From Mycolicibacterium agri (GTDB lineage: Bacteria > Actinomycetota > Actinomycetes > Mycobacteriales > Mycobacteriaceae), in the NCBI RefSeq assembly GCF_002553505.1, contig NZ_PDCP01000002.1:124001-188000 (forward strand): 64,000 nucleotides of DNA, read 5' to 3'. Each line of letters opens with the position of its first letter. The stretch's first letter is position 1. The translations under genes and the position numbers were made by a program. The notes under the pieces were generated by a model. It was not told the DNA's origin. It saw only the letters and a program-made list of their open reading frames with translations, and did not search any database. Positions 35,220-44,033 of the stretch are shown here, piece after piece.

Positions 35220-36980
35220 CTAGTCGTCCTCGTCGAGGGCCCCGTACCGGCCGGCGTTGAACATCGACGCCAATCCGCCGATGACCATCATGACGGCGGC
35301 CGCGACGAACACGACGACCAGGCCGGTGTGGAACGGCTCGGTGATCAGGTGCGGGAAGAAAGTCTTGCCTGTCAACAACTCTGCGTTCACACCGGGCTGC
35401 TGCAGCGCGTGGTAGGGCGCCAGCAATTCGGCGATCGGGTTGTAGCCAAGGAACGCCGCGAACAGGCTGCCGACCGGTGGGGTGTTGGCCACCTCGTGCG
35501 CGACGGTCGCCGAGACGCCCTGCTCGTGCAGTCCCGCACTCATCGCGGTCGGCAGCGTGTTGGCCAGCCCGACGATCATCAGCGAGAAGAAGATGCCGAT
35601 CGACAGCGACGAGCCGGCGTTGAAGAACGTCGCTCGCACCCCCGATGCGGCACCGCGTTCGGCGGCGGGCACGCTTGACATGATCGCGGCCGTGTTCGGC
35701 GCGGTGAAGATGCCGCCGCCGAGCCCGTTGAGGAACACCAGCACCGCGAACAGCCAGTAGTCGAAGTCGACCGGGATCATCACCAGCGCAACGAATGTCA
35801 GGGCCATCAACGCCATGCCGCCGACGGTGAACGGGCGCGCCCCGAACCGGTCGGCCAGCGATCCGGCCAACGGCGCCGAGGCGAGGAAGCCCGCCGTCAT
35901 GGGCAGCATGTAGATCCCCGCCCACAGGGGTGTGGATTCAAAGCTGTAGCCGTGCAACGGAAGCCAGATGCCCTGCAGCCAGATGATCAACATGAACTGC
36001 AATCCGCCGCGGCCCACCGACGCCATCAGGCCTGCGAGGTTGCCCAGCCCGAACGACGCCGAGCGGAAGAGCCGGATGTTCACCATGGGTTCGGCCACCC
36101 GCAGTTCGATCACGCAGAAGAGCACCAGCAGAACCAGTCCGGCGCCGATGGTGCCGAGCACCCACGGGTTGGTCCATCCGGTGGTCGAGTCGCCGTAGGG
36201 CTGGATGCCGTAGGTGATGCCGGTCAGCAGCGCGGTCAGACCGATCCCGAAGGTCAGTGTGCCCGCCCAGTCCAGGCGGCCAGGGCTGCGCACACCCAGC
36301 TCCTTCAGCGACCGCATGCTCCAGATCGTGCCGAGCAGGCCGATCGGCACGCCGACCCAGAAGATGGCCTTCCAGTGCCATTCCGACAACACACCGCCGA
36401 TCAGCAGACCGAGGAACGATCCGGCCACCGCGGCGACCATGTTGACCCCGAGCGCCATACCTCGCTGGTTCGACGGGAAGGCATCGGTCAGGATCGCCGC
36501 CGACGACGCCATCAGCATCGCGCCGCCGATCCCCTGCACCACACGCCAGGCGATCAGCCACACTGCCCCGCCAGAGAGGTGGAACGGGTCGAAGGACAGC
36601 GCGATCGCGGCGAAGGTGAACACCGCGAAGCCGATGTTGTAGATGCGGACCCGGCCGAACATGTCGCCGAGGCGGCCGAAGAACACCACCAGCACGGCGG
36701 TGACCACCAGGTAGCCCATCAGCATCCACAGCAGGTAGCTCACGTTGCCCGGGGCCAGCGGGTTGAGCCCGATGCCGCGGAAGATCGCGGGCAGCGAGAT
36801 CAGCACGATCGAGGCGTTGATCGACGCCAGCAGCATGCCCAGCGTGGTGTTCGACAGGGCTATCCACTTGTAGTGCGGATGGTCGTGATCCATCCGCCTG
36901 CGTCGACGGGCGGTCTGCTCAACAGCCTCATCGGCGTTCGCTGCCAGCGGGGGTTTCGTGCTCTCTATTTCAGTCGTCAT
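35220..36980 (-). CDS. MFS drug exporter, DHA2 (EmrB/QacA) family
   Basis: The 586-residue transporter has about 14 membrane helices. The basic N-terminus ([14 protein letters not shown]) precedes helix 1, [20 protein letters not shown], the DHA2 entry motif. [19 protein letters not shown] is MFS motif A, and [15 protein letters not shown] fits motif B. It is expected to export drugs or lipids using the proton gradient. The ATG at 36980 was chosen because upstream residues are encoded by AT-rich non-coding-looking DNA. The acyltransferase gene follows and may be co-transcribed. Confidence 0.9.
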   Translation of the reverse strand: MTTEIESTKPPLAANADEAVEQTARRRRRMDHDHPHYKWIALSNTTLGMLLASINASIVLISLPAIFRGIGLNPLAPGNVSYLLWMLMGYLVVTAVLVVFFGRLGDMFGRVRIYNIGFAVFTFAAIALSFDPFHLSGGAVWLIAWRVVQGIGGAMLMASSAAILTDAFPSNQRGMALGVNMVAAVAGSFLGLLIGGVLSEWHWKAIFWVGVPIGLLGTIWSMRSLKELGVRSPGRLDWAGTLTFGIGLTALLTGITYGIQPYGDSTTGWTNPWVLGTIGAGLVLLVLFCVIELRVAEPMVNIRLFRSASFGLGNLAGLMASVGRGGLQFMLIIWLQGIWLPLHGYSFESTPLWAGIYMLPMTAGFLASAPLAGSLADRFGARPFTVGGMALMALTFVALVMIPVDFDYWLFAVLVFLNGLGGGIFTAPNTAAIMSSVPAAERGAASGVRATFFNAGSSLSIGIFFSLMIVGLANTLPTAMSAGLHEQGVSATVAHEVANTPPVGSLFAAFLGYNPIAELLAPYHALQQPGVNAELLTGKTFFPHLITEPFHTGLVVVFVAAAVMMVIGGLASMFNAGRYGALDEDD

Positions 36981-37145
36981 GTACTCGCTTGCATATTCAC
37001 TCGGCTCAAAAAAACATATATTAGCTATATAAAGCATCGCCGAGCAATTCGTATTCCGCGCACGGGGCTTCGTGGTGGCATGTCCCCTCCCCATGTCTGG
37101 CCGCGGGCCGAGCGCCATGCGATAGCGTGAGCACGGCCCATCGAC
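36981..37145. promoter_or_regulatory. Divergent promoter region between MFS exporter and thiD, with AT-rich patch
   Basis: Directly upstream of the MFS start there is a patch of about 40 bases rich in A and T (around 37005-37035), sharply different from the GC-rich surroundings and containing several TANNNT-type -10 candidates. Further right, GATAGCGT (37121-37128) is a plausible -10 for the riboswitch-thiD transcript. Exact promoters are not determined. Confidence 0.45.
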
Positions 37146-37257
37146 CACGCGGGAGCGCACGCCGGGTGCGCTGAGAGGACGGCTCAAGCAGGGCTTTTCG
37201 CCCGAGGGTGTCGTCGACCGTACGAACCTGACCGGGTAATGCCGGCGTAGGGAGTTG
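37146..37257 (+). promoter_or_regulatory. TPP riboswitch (THI element)
   Basis: Conserved aptamer parts are readable in order: GCGGGAGCGC near the 5' side, GCGCTGAGAGG (pyrimidine-sensor CTGAGA, about 37169-37179), GAACCTGACCGGGTAATGCC (about 37224-37243) and GGCGTAGGGAG. The last part, AGGGAG, is about six bases from the thiD ATG at 37260 and may serve as the ribosome-binding site. Thiamine pyrophosphate binding would therefore be expected to block translation of thiD. No separate terminator hairpin is seen. Confidence 0.93.
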
Positions 37258-37259
37258 CT

Positions 37260-38108
37260 ATGAGTTTTCTTCCGCTCACCCCTGGCGGTCAGACGCCGCC
37301 GCGGGTCATGACGATCGCGGGATCCGACTCCGGTGGCGGCGCGGGCATCCAGGCCGACATGCGCACCTTCGCGCTCCTCGGCGCACACGCCTGCGTCGCG
37401 GTGACGGCGGTGACTGTGCAGAACTCGATGGGCGTCAAAGGTTTCCACGAGATCCCGCTCGACGTCATCGTCGGCCAGATCGAGGCGGTGGTGAGCGACA
37501 TCGGCGTCCAGGCCGCCAAGACGGGCATGCTGGCGTCGTCCGACATCATCGCGGCGGTCGCCGAGACCTGGCGGGGCCAGGGGCTGGCCGGCACCGTCCC
37601 GCTCGTCGTCGATCCGGTCTGCGCGTCGATGCACGGCGACCCGCTGCTGCACCCGAGCGCGCTCGATGCGCTTCGCACCGACCTGTTCCCGCTGGCGACG
37701 CTGGTCACGCCGAACCTCGACGAGGTGCGGCTGATCGTCGGCATCGACGTCGTCGACGAGGCCTCCCAGCGTGACGCCGCCCGCGCCCTGCACGCGCTTG
37801 GTCCGCAGTGGGCCCTGGTCAAGGGGGGTCACCTGAGGTCCTCGCCGGAGAGCCCCGACCTGTTGTTCGACGGCACCGACTTCCACGAGTTCGGCGCGAC
37901 GCGTGTCGACACCGGCGACGACCACGGCGCCGGAGACACGTTGGCGGCCGCCACCGCGGTGGCCCTGGCGCACGGCTACACGGTGCCCGACGCGGTGGCG
38001 TTCGCGAAGTCGTGGGTCACCGAATGTCTGCGCGCCGCTTACCCTTTGGGCCACGGCCACGGGCCGGTGTCGCCGCTGTTCCGACTCGCGGTGGACGGCT
38101 CGTCGTGA
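37260..38108 (+). CDS. thiD: Hydroxymethylpyrimidine/phosphomethylpyrimidine kinase
   Basis: The 282-residue ribokinase-family enzyme phosphorylates HMP and HMP-phosphate for thiamine synthesis. [20 protein letters not shown] (about 17-36) is the ThiD signature, AKTGMLAS lies mid-protein, and the anion-hole motif is [12 protein letters not shown] near residue 221, GAGD rather than the GTGC of E. coli ThiD. The riboswitch immediately upstream confirms the pathway. The stop overlaps the next gene as GTGA. thiC, which precedes thiD in M. tuberculosis, is not in the window. Confidence 0.94.
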   Translation: MSFLPLTPGGQTPPRVMTIAGSDSGGGAGIQADMRTFALLGAHACVAVTAVTVQNSMGVKGFHEIPLDVIVGQIEAVVSDIGVQAAKTGMLASSDIIAAVAETWRGQGLAGTVPLVVDPVCASMHGDPLLHPSALDALRTDLFPLATLVTPNLDEVRLIVGIDVVDEASQRDAARALHALGPQWALVKGGHLRSSPESPDLLFDGTDFHEFGATRVDTGDDHGAGDTLAAATAVALAHGYTVPDAVAFAKSWVTECLRAAYPLGHGHGPVSPLFRLAVDGSS

Positions 38109-38722
38109 CCCTCGTCGACATCGCGGGCATCGCACACGAACCCGACGGCACGCCGGCGGGGGCGGTGGTGCTGACCCACGGCGCGGGCGGCAGCAGGGAG
38201 TCGGCCCTGCTGAAGAAGATCTGCGACGAGTGGGCCCGGCGCGGGTGGCTCGCGGTCCGCTACAACCTGCCGTATCGGCGGCGACGGCCCAAGGGGCCGC
38301 CGTCCGGATCGGCGGCAAAGGATCAGGCCGGCGTCGTCGAAGCGATCGCGGTAGTGCGGACCATGGCCGACGGGCCGATCGTCGCGGGCGGGCACTCCTA
38401 CGGCGGCCGGATGACGTCGATGGTCATCGCCGAGGAGGCGAGCAAGGTCGACGCGCTGACGCTGTTCTCCTATCCCCTGCACCCGCCGGGCAAACCGGAC
38501 AGGTTGCGCACCGAACACCTGCCGCAGATCACGGTGCCGACGGTGTTCACCCATGGCACCGCCGACCCGTTCGGCTCGATTGAGGAACTGCAGGCCGCCG
38601 CGGCGCTGATCCCGGCGCCTACCGAGATCGTCGAGGTCACCGGGGGCCGGCATGACCTCGGCTCGAAGACACTCGATGTTGCGGCCCTCGCCGTCGACGC
38701 GGCGCTACGGTTGCTGTCGTGA
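38105..38722 (+). CDS. Alpha/beta-hydrolase (Rv0421c-like)
   Basis: The 205-residue protein has the small KANL3/Tex30-type alpha/beta-hydrolase core: [13 protein letters not shown] (oxyanion region, about 21-33), nucleophile elbow GGHSYGGRM with Ser at about 97, a late Asp in HGTADPFGS and His in GGRHDLGS. The GTG start overlaps thiD and the stop overlaps the next gene, both as GTGA, so it is under the same riboswitch transcript. The substrate is unknown; a thiamine-related role would be inference from position only. Confidence 0.86.
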   Translation: MTLVDIAGIAHEPDGTPAGAVVLTHGAGGSRESALLKKICDEWARRGWLAVRYNLPYRRRRPKGPPSGSAAKDQAGVVEAIAVVRTMADGPIVAGGHSYGGRMTSMVIAEEASKVDALTLFSYPLHPPGKPDRLRTEHLPQITVPTVFTHGTADPFGSIEELQAAAALIPAPTEIVEVTGGRHDLGSKTLDVAALAVDAALRLLS

Positions 38723-39306
38723 CCACCCCGCCGGGGCCGCAGTATCCGCCCGGGCCCTATCAGCCCGGCCAGTATCCGCCGCCCGGGCCCTACTATCCGC
38801 CGCCCGGATATCCACCCGGCCCGTATCCGCCGCCTGGTGGTTACCAGCCTCCCCGGCCGCCCGGAACCAATTGGTGGCTGATCGCCGGGCTGGTGCTCGC
38901 GGGCCTGTTGGTGCTCGTCCTCGTCGTCGGGATCGTGCTGTATCTGGCGTTCGGCAGGGGCACCGTGGCGGCCAACAAAGTGGCGGTCGGCGACTGCCTC
39001 AAGGAACTGCCCGACTCGGGCCGTGTGCTCGCCGTCGACACCGTCGATTGCCAGGAGCAGCACACCGGCGAGGTCTTCGCCGTCATCACCATGCCCGACG
39101 GCGACTTCCCCGGGCAGTTCCTCATCGAGCAGTACCAGAACAAGTGCGGACCCGAGCTGGCCAAGTATTCTCCCGAGGCGGCAAGCGATCCGGAGGTCGG
39201 GTTGTTCGTGCTGTACCCGAGCAAGGACTCGTGGGACGAAGGCGATCGCACGGTGACGTGCATCGCGACGACCGACACACCCCGCACAGGCCACCTCGAG
39301 AAGTAG
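38719..39306 (+). CDS. Proline-rich single-pass membrane protein with septum-formation-like domain (Rv0420c-like)
   Basis: The 195-residue protein has a cytoplasmic N-terminus made of Pro/Tyr/Gly repeats (YPPG-type units, residues about 3-48) and one membrane helix (about 54-77). An extracytoplasmic domain follows with VAVGDCLKELPDSG, VDCQEQHTGEVFAV and a C-terminal cysteine in VTCIAT, typical of the septum_form/DUF4190-associated family. Function is unknown; the family is linked to the actinobacterial envelope. GTG start by GTGA overlap. Confidence 0.8.
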   Translation: MTTPPGPQYPPGPYQPGQYPPPGPYYPPPGYPPGPYPPPGGYQPPRPPGTNWWLIAGLVLAGLLVLVLVVGIVLYLAFGRGTVAANKVAVGDCLKELPDSGRVLAVDTVDCQEQHTGEVFAVITMPDGDFPGQFLIEQYQNKCGPELAKYSPEAASDPEVGLFVLYPSKDSWDEGDRTVTCIATTDTPRTGHLEK

Positions 39307-39320
39307 TCAGGAGAAAAGTC

Positions 39321-39596
39321 GTGCCGAACACCGAATCGAAGGGCTCCCGGGCGGCCACACTCGCAGGCTTGGCGCTCGCCGGGCTCGGAGCCACCCACTT
39401 CGTCAAACCGGAGCTGTTCGAGGACCTCACCAAGCAGGCGTTTCCGCAAGACACCCGCACCTACGTCTACATCGACGGCGGCATCGAAACGGCGATCGGG
39501 CTTGCCTTCGCAGCGCGAAAGACGCGGCGGCTCGCCATCATTGGGCTGCTCGGCTACGGTACCTATCTGGCAGGCAACGTCGTGCGCAACCGGTAG
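39321..39596 (+). CDS. Small conserved membrane protein
   Basis: The 91-residue protein has two or three hydrophobic stretches (about 10-27, 51-62 and 70-87), with THFVKPELFEDL and YVYIDGGIETAIGLAFAARKTR between. This layout resembles DoxX-like small actinobacterial proteins, but I cannot name a function. The GTG at 39321 follows AGGAG with suitable spacing. Its last 34 bases overlap the convergent double-TetR gene. Confidence 0.7.
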   Translation: MPNTESKGSRAATLAGLALAGLGATHFVKPELFEDLTKQAFPQDTRTYVYIDGGIETAIGLAFAARKTRRLAIIGLLGYGTYLAGNVVRNR

Positions 39597-40798
39597 CGGC
39601 CGAGCAACGCGAGGTCGAGCAGCCGGCTCACCATCGCCAGCGACGCCGCTGAGTTGTCGTAGCGGACCAGCCTGCCGACATCGATGACCAACGCCATGGC
39701 GGCGTGCACGGCGAACCGGGCTTCGCCGACGGTCCAGTCCGACCGGATCGCGGTCAACAGCCGCACCCACGACTCGACGGTGGCCCGCTGCATGTTGCGC
39801 AGCACCTTCTGGTCGCCGGGCGCCATGTTGAGCCGTTCGGCGTAGTACACATTGCCCAACTCGGGATGAGCGAAAGACCTTGCGACATAAGCGTCGATCA
39901 ACGCGGTCAACGCGTCCTGCGGATTCGAAACGGAGCCGAGGATCGTCGACGCCTCCGCCGACAACCGGTCAGCCGCCCGTCGGTAGATCGCGGCAAGGAT
40001 GTCACTCTTGCCGGAGAAATACCGGTAGATGCCTGACGTCGGCATGCCGACCGCCGAGGCGATCTCCTCCATCGTGGTGTCGCGGTAGCCCTTCTGGTTG
40101 AACAGCCGCACCGACTCCGTCAGCAGCGCTTCGTATTTCGACACATCCAGGGGGCGCACCCGCTGTCGACCATCCACCGCCGGCTCGTCGCCCAAATCGG
40201 GCACATCGGCGGTCGAGACGGCGGCAGCGACCTCGGCAAGCACCGAACGGATATGCGCCGCAGGCAACTTGGCGCGGTGATCGACGATGCTGCCGATCAC
40301 GCTGAGTATCGCCGTCGACAGCACCCATCGCTGCCGCGAGGTCAACCCCGGTCGAATCGTCAACAGCGGTTGTTGAATTCGGTGGTTGACCGTGCGCATC
40401 TGACTGTTCAGGGTGGCCTGGTCGTCGCCGCGCAGATAGCGCGCCTCCCAGCGGTACAGGCCGCCGGACTCCCGGTTGACCAACGCCGTCTCGGTGAGCG
40501 CGGCGATGAGTCGACTCAATGTGTCCGCATCGGGCGGTGCGTCGTCGGCGAACGCCGTGCAGCTCACCAGCTGCTCACCCAGCACCAGCACGGCGTCGCG
40601 GAACAGGGTGTACTTGTTCGGATAGTGCCGGTACAGCGCCGTCGCCGAGATGCCGACCCGCGACGCGATCGCCTCCATGCTGACCGCGTGATAGCCGAGC
40701 GCGCTGAACGCCTCGGCCGACGCGCGGGCGATCTGCGTCTTGCGGTCCTTGGGCCGACGTCGGACCCCGGCGTCAGGGCTGGGGAGGCTGCGCGCCAT
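39563..40798 (-). CDS. Transcriptional regulator with two fused TetR units
   Basis: This 411-residue protein contains two complete TetR/AcrR DNA-binding domains. The first (about 17-63) has MEAIASRVGISATALYRHYP; the second (about 220-265) has MEEIASAVGMPTSGIYRYFS. Each is followed by an all-helical ligand/dimer domain of about 140 residues. Normal TetR proteins are 190-220 residues, so this is a tandem fusion. Such a protein could bind an operator as a pseudo-dimer. The ATG at 40798 puts the first domain in the usual position. A divergent 125-base region separates it from the membrane-protein genes, which it may control. Confidence 0.9.
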   Translation of the reverse strand: MARSLPSPDAGVRRRPKDRKTQIARASAEAFSALGYHAVSMEAIASRVGISATALYRHYPNKYTLFRDAVLVLGEQLVSCTAFADDAPPDADTLSRLIAALTETALVNRESGGLYRWEARYLRGDDQATLNSQMRTVNHRIQQPLLTIRPGLTSRQRWVLSTAILSVIGSIVDHRAKLPAAHIRSVLAEVAAAVSTADVPDLGDEPAVDGRQRVRPLDVSKYEALLTESVRLFNQKGYRDTTMEEIASAVGMPTSGIYRYFSGKSDILAAIYRRAADRLSAEASTILGSVSNPQDALTALIDAYVARSFAHPELGNVYYAERLNMAPGDQKVLRNMQRATVESWVRLLTAIRSDWTVGEARFAVHAAMALVIDVGRLVRYDNSAASLAMVSRLLDLALLGRYRLRTTLPAR

Positions 40799-40923
40799 GG
40801 CGATCACCTTACGGAGTGCGGGCACACTTAAGCACCGACTTCGCTGATGAATCCGGCTCAAAGCGGCGACCCAGAGAAGAATCGCCATTAACATAATCGG
40901 TACGTAAGCCGGATGGGGGTCAA

Positions 40924-41148
40924 GTGCTCAACGCGTTGCGACGGGTGCTCGGCCACCGAGTCAGCGTCGGTGAACTGATCGTCATCGCCCTTGTGCTCGG
41001 CACCCCGTACTTGATCGTGGGTGTCATCTGGTCGAGCATCCATACCGACCATCTGGCGCGGATGAGCGGCATCGACCTGGTCGTGTCCTTCCTGGGCGCG
41101 ATCGTGTCGTGGCCGGTGTTGCTCGTCGCCGACGTCTGTATGACCTGA
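40924..41148 (+). CDS. Small two-helix membrane protein
   Basis: The 74-residue protein has two hydrophobic segments (about 16-37 and 50-71) separated by a short polar loop with SSIHTDHLARMSG. The GTG start lies 125 bases from the divergent double-TetR gene. No family is recognised. The 20-base gap to the next membrane-protein gene suggests a small operon. Confidence 0.6.
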   Translation: MLNALRRVLGHRVSVGELIVIALVLGTPYLIVGVIWSSIHTDHLARMSGIDLVVSFLGAIVSWPVLLVADVCMT

Positions 41149-41168
41149 AAACGGGGAGGGCCACAGTT

Positions 41169-41507
41169 TTGCATCGTCGTCACGCCCGCGCCTTCTACCT
41201 CGGCGTTGTGGGCCTCGCCATGATCGGCGTCGGGTTGCTGGCGTTGAACTTCCCGGTGTTCATCGATGCGTTCGACCAATTCGGCTTCCAGATCAAATGC
41301 GGCAACGGCTACTTCGCCAACCTGTCGCAAGCGCAGGAGGCCACCGGTGGCGACTACGTCGGCCAGTGCGAGAACGCGCTGATGTGGCGTCGGCTCTGGA
41401 CGATCCCGTTGGTGGCGATCGGCGCGGTGATCCTTGCCGTGATCATCTTGGTGGAGGCCACCGTCTGGGGCCGGGAATCGGCGTTCGGCACGGATTCAGC
41501 TTCCTGA
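41169..41507 (+). CDS. Two-helix membrane protein
   Basis: The 112-residue protein has helix 1 at about 8-32 (FYLGVVGLAMIGVGLLALNF), an outside loop with two cysteines (IKCGNGYF, VGQCENAL) that could form a disulphide, and helix 2 at about 76-98. The TTG at 41169 is chosen because GGGAGGG lies eight bases upstream; an in-frame start at 41109 would overlap the preceding gene. No function is assigned. Confidence 0.65.
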   Translation: MHRRHARAFYLGVVGLAMIGVGLLALNFPVFIDAFDQFGFQIKCGNGYFANLSQAQEATGGDYVGQCENALMWRRLWTIPLVAIGAVILAVIILVEATVWGRESAFGTDSAS

Positions 41508-41521
41508 CCTACGATCCTGCG

Positions 41522-42748
41522 GTGGGTACGCCGGACGATCCGAAGCTACGTCGCCGGCTCGGCCTCGCTGACGCCGTCACCATCGGGCTGGGCTCGATGA
41601 TCGGCGCCGGCATTTTCGTGGCGCTGGCGCCCGCGGCCGCAGCGGCCGGTTCGGGCCTGCTCATCGGCCTCGCGGTCGCGGCCGTCGTGGCGTACTGCAA
41701 CGCGACGTCATCGGCTTGGCTGGCCGCGCTGTATCCGCAGTCGGGCGGCACCTATGTCTATGGACGCGAACGCCTCGGCGAGTTCTGGGGATACCTCGCC
41801 GGGTGGAGTTTCGTCGTCGGCAAGACGGCGTCGTGTGCGGCGATGGCCCTGACGGTGGGCTTCTATGCCTGGCCGTCGCACGCCCATGCCGTCGCCGTCG
41901 CCGCGGTCGTTGCGCTGACGGCGGTCAACTACGCGGGCATCGAGAAGTCGGCGCGGTTGACCCGGGCCATCGTCGCGGTCGTGTTGGCCGTGCTGGCCGC
42001 GGTCGTGGTGATCGTGCTCGGCTTCGGAGGCGTCGAGGGCGCACGGCTGTTCGTCGGCGAGGACGTCAGCGTCACCGGGGTGCTGCAGGCGGCCGGCCTG
42101 TTGTTTTTCGCGTTCGCCGGCTATGCGCGCATCGCCACCCTCGGCGAGGAGGTGCGTGATCCCGAACGCACGATTCCACTGGCGATCCCCGTCGCGCTTG
42201 GCATCACGCTGGCGGTCTACGCGACCGTCGCGGCGGTGGTGTTGGCGCAGCTCGGCAACGCCGGCCTGGCGGCGTCGCGTGCGCCGTTGGCCGACGCGGT
42301 TCGCGGGGCCGGGCAGCCGGGCCTGGTCGTCGTCGTGCAAGTGGGGGCGGCGGTGGCGGCGCTGGGCTCGCTGCTGTCGCTGATCCTCGGGGTGTCCCGC
42401 ACGACGCTGGCGATGGCCCGCGACCGGCACCTGCCTCATGCGCTGGCGGCGGTGCATCCCCGCTTCGGCAGCCCGCATCGAGCCGAGCTGGTGGTCGGAT
42501 TGGTCGTCGCGGCGGTGGCGGCGGTGGCCGATGTGCGCGACGCCATCGGATTCTCCGCATTCGCGGTTCTGCTGTACTACGCGATCGCCAATGCATCGGC
42601 GATGACGTTGGGCCGCAGGCCGATTCCGGTGGTGGGACTGCTGGGGTGCGTGCTACTGGCGGTGTTGCTGCCGGTCGCCTCGGTGGCCGTCGGGACGGGA
42701 GTCGTACTGGCCGGCGCGCTGGGATACGCGATACGGCGCAGAATGTAG
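41522..42748 (+). CDS. APC-family amino-acid permease
   Basis: The 408-residue permease has about 12 helices. Typical APC motifs are TIGLGSMIGAGIFVALAPAA (about 21-40, the unwound helix 1 substrate site), YVYGRERLGEFWGYLAGW and FFAFAGYARIATLGEEVRDP. The family imports or exchanges amino acids or amines. The GTG at 41522 begins just before the first helix; no clear ribosome-binding site is seen. The uracil/xanthine permease gene begins four bases after the stop, so the two permeases and ddaH form one unit. Confidence 0.87.
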   Translation: MGTPDDPKLRRRLGLADAVTIGLGSMIGAGIFVALAPAAAAAGSGLLIGLAVAAVVAYCNATSSAWLAALYPQSGGTYVYGRERLGEFWGYLAGWSFVVGKTASCAAMALTVGFYAWPSHAHAVAVAAVVALTAVNYAGIEKSARLTRAIVAVVLAVLAAVVVIVLGFGGVEGARLFVGEDVSVTGVLQAAGLLFFAFAGYARIATLGEEVRDPERTIPLAIPVALGITLAVYATVAAVVLAQLGNAGLAASRAPLADAVRGAGQPGLVVVVQVGAAVAALGSLLSLILGVSRTTLAMARDRHLPHALAAVHPRFGSPHRAELVVGLVVAAVAAVADVRDAIGFSAFAVLLYYAIANASAMTLGRRPIPVVGLLGCVLLAVLLPVASVAVGTGVVLAGALGYAIRRRM

Positions 42749-42752
42749 TCCC

Positions 42753-44033
42753 GTGATCCCGCTGACGTGGAAACCAGTCGACGCCAGGACAGACGCGGAC
42801 TTCATCGTCGGACCCGACGAACGGTTGAGTTGGCCGCGCACCATCGGCATCGGCGCCCAGCACGTGGTGGCGATGTTCGGCGCCACCTTCCTGGTGCCGG
42901 TGCTCACCGGCTTCCCGCCCGCCACCACCTTGCTGTTCTCCGGTGTCGGCACGGTGTTGTTCCTGCTCATCACCGGCAACCGGCTGCCGAGCTATCTCGG
43001 GTCGAGCTTCTCGGTGATCGCGCCGGTCACCGCGGCGGTGGCGTCGCATGGCACCGGCAGTGCCCTCGGCGGACTGGTGGCCGTCGGCGTGGCGTTGATC
43101 GTCATCGGTGTGGTCGTGCACGTCGTGGGCACGCACTGGATCGAGGTGACGCTGCCGCCCGTCGTCACCGGCGCCATCGTGGCGTTGATCGGCTTGAACC
43201 TCGCGCCCGCGGCCAAGGACAACTTCGAGAAGGGACCGCTGCTGGGGCTTGTGACGCTCGTGCTTCTGGTCGCCGCGCTGGCGTTCTTCCGCGGGATCAT
43301 CGGCCGGCTGGCGATCTTTCTGGCCGTGGTGGCGGGCTATGCGCTGGCGCTGATCCGCGGCGAGGTCGACACCTCGCAGATCGCGGCGGCGCCGTGGATC
43401 GGGCTGCCCGAGTTCCAGACGCCGACGTTCTCCCTCGCCGTGCTGCCGATGTTTCTGCCCGCGGTGATCGCGCTGATCGCGGAGAACATCGGGCACGTGA
43501 AGTCCGTCGGCCAGATGACCGACACCGATGTCGACCCGCTGATGGGCCGCGCACTGGCCGCCGACGGTGTCGCCACCACGTTCGCCGGGCTGGGCGGTGG
43601 TTCGGCCACCACCACCTACGCCGAGAACATCGGCGTGATGGCCGCGACGCGCATCTACTCGACGGCCGCATACTGGGTCGCCGCCGCGGTGGCCATCGCG
43701 TTGTCGTTGTGCCCCAAGGTCGGTGCGGCCATCTCGGCGATTCCGTCAGGGGTGCTGGGCGGCGCGACGGTGGTGTTGTACGGGCTGGTCGGCATTCTCG
43801 GCGTGCGGATCTGGCTGACCAACCACGTGGACTTCGCCAAGCCGCTCAATCAGATGACCGCCGCCGTTCCGTTGATCATCGGTATCGCCGACTTCACCTG
43901 GCAGCTGGGCGATTTGACATTCACCGGCATCGCGTTGGGGTCGATCGCCGCACTGCTGGTGTATCACGGTATGCGGCTGCTGGGGCTGCGCACCGTCAAG
44001 GCCGCCGAAGACACCAGCCCGATGCGGCCATGA
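42753..44033 (+). CDS. NCS2 uracil/xanthine permease
   Basis: The 426-residue permease has about 14 hydrophobic segments. UraA-type features include IGAQHVVAMFGATFLVPVLT, GSSFSVIAPVTA, the VIALIAENIGHVKSVGQMT region with substrate-binding Glu, and GGGSATTTYAENIGVMAATR. It should import uracil or a related nucleobase by proton symport. The GTG start is four bases after the APC gene, and its stop overlaps ddaH by ATGA. The pairing with dimethylargininase is unusual and may reflect a nitrogen-scavenging unit (inference). Confidence 0.9.
   Translation: MIPLTWKPVDARTDADFIVGPDERLSWPRTIGIGAQHVVAMFGATFLVPVLTGFPPATTLLFSGVGTVLFLLITGNRLPSYLGSSFSVIAPVTAAVASHGTGSALGGLVAVGVALIVIGVVVHVVGTHWIEVTLPPVVTGAIVALIGLNLAPAAKDNFEKGPLLGLVTLVLLVAALAFFRGIIGRLAIFLAVVAGYALALIRGEVDTSQIAAAPWIGLPEFQTPTFSLAVLPMFLPAVIALIAENIGHVKSVGQMTDTDVDPLMGRALAADGVATTFAGLGGGSATTTYAENIGVMAATRIYSTAAYWVAAAVAIALSLCPKVGAAISAIPSGVLGGATVVLYGLVGILGVRIWLTNHVDFAKPLNQMTAAVPLIIGIADFTWQLGDLTFTGIALGSIAALLVYHGMRLLGLRTVKAAEDTSPMRP

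Noticed and set aside
35220..38318. A single 1032-codon minus-strand protein including the MFS exporter
   Set aside because: The upstream 446 codons run through the AT-rich promoter, the riboswitch and antisense to thiD. The MFS start at 36980 explains the domain.
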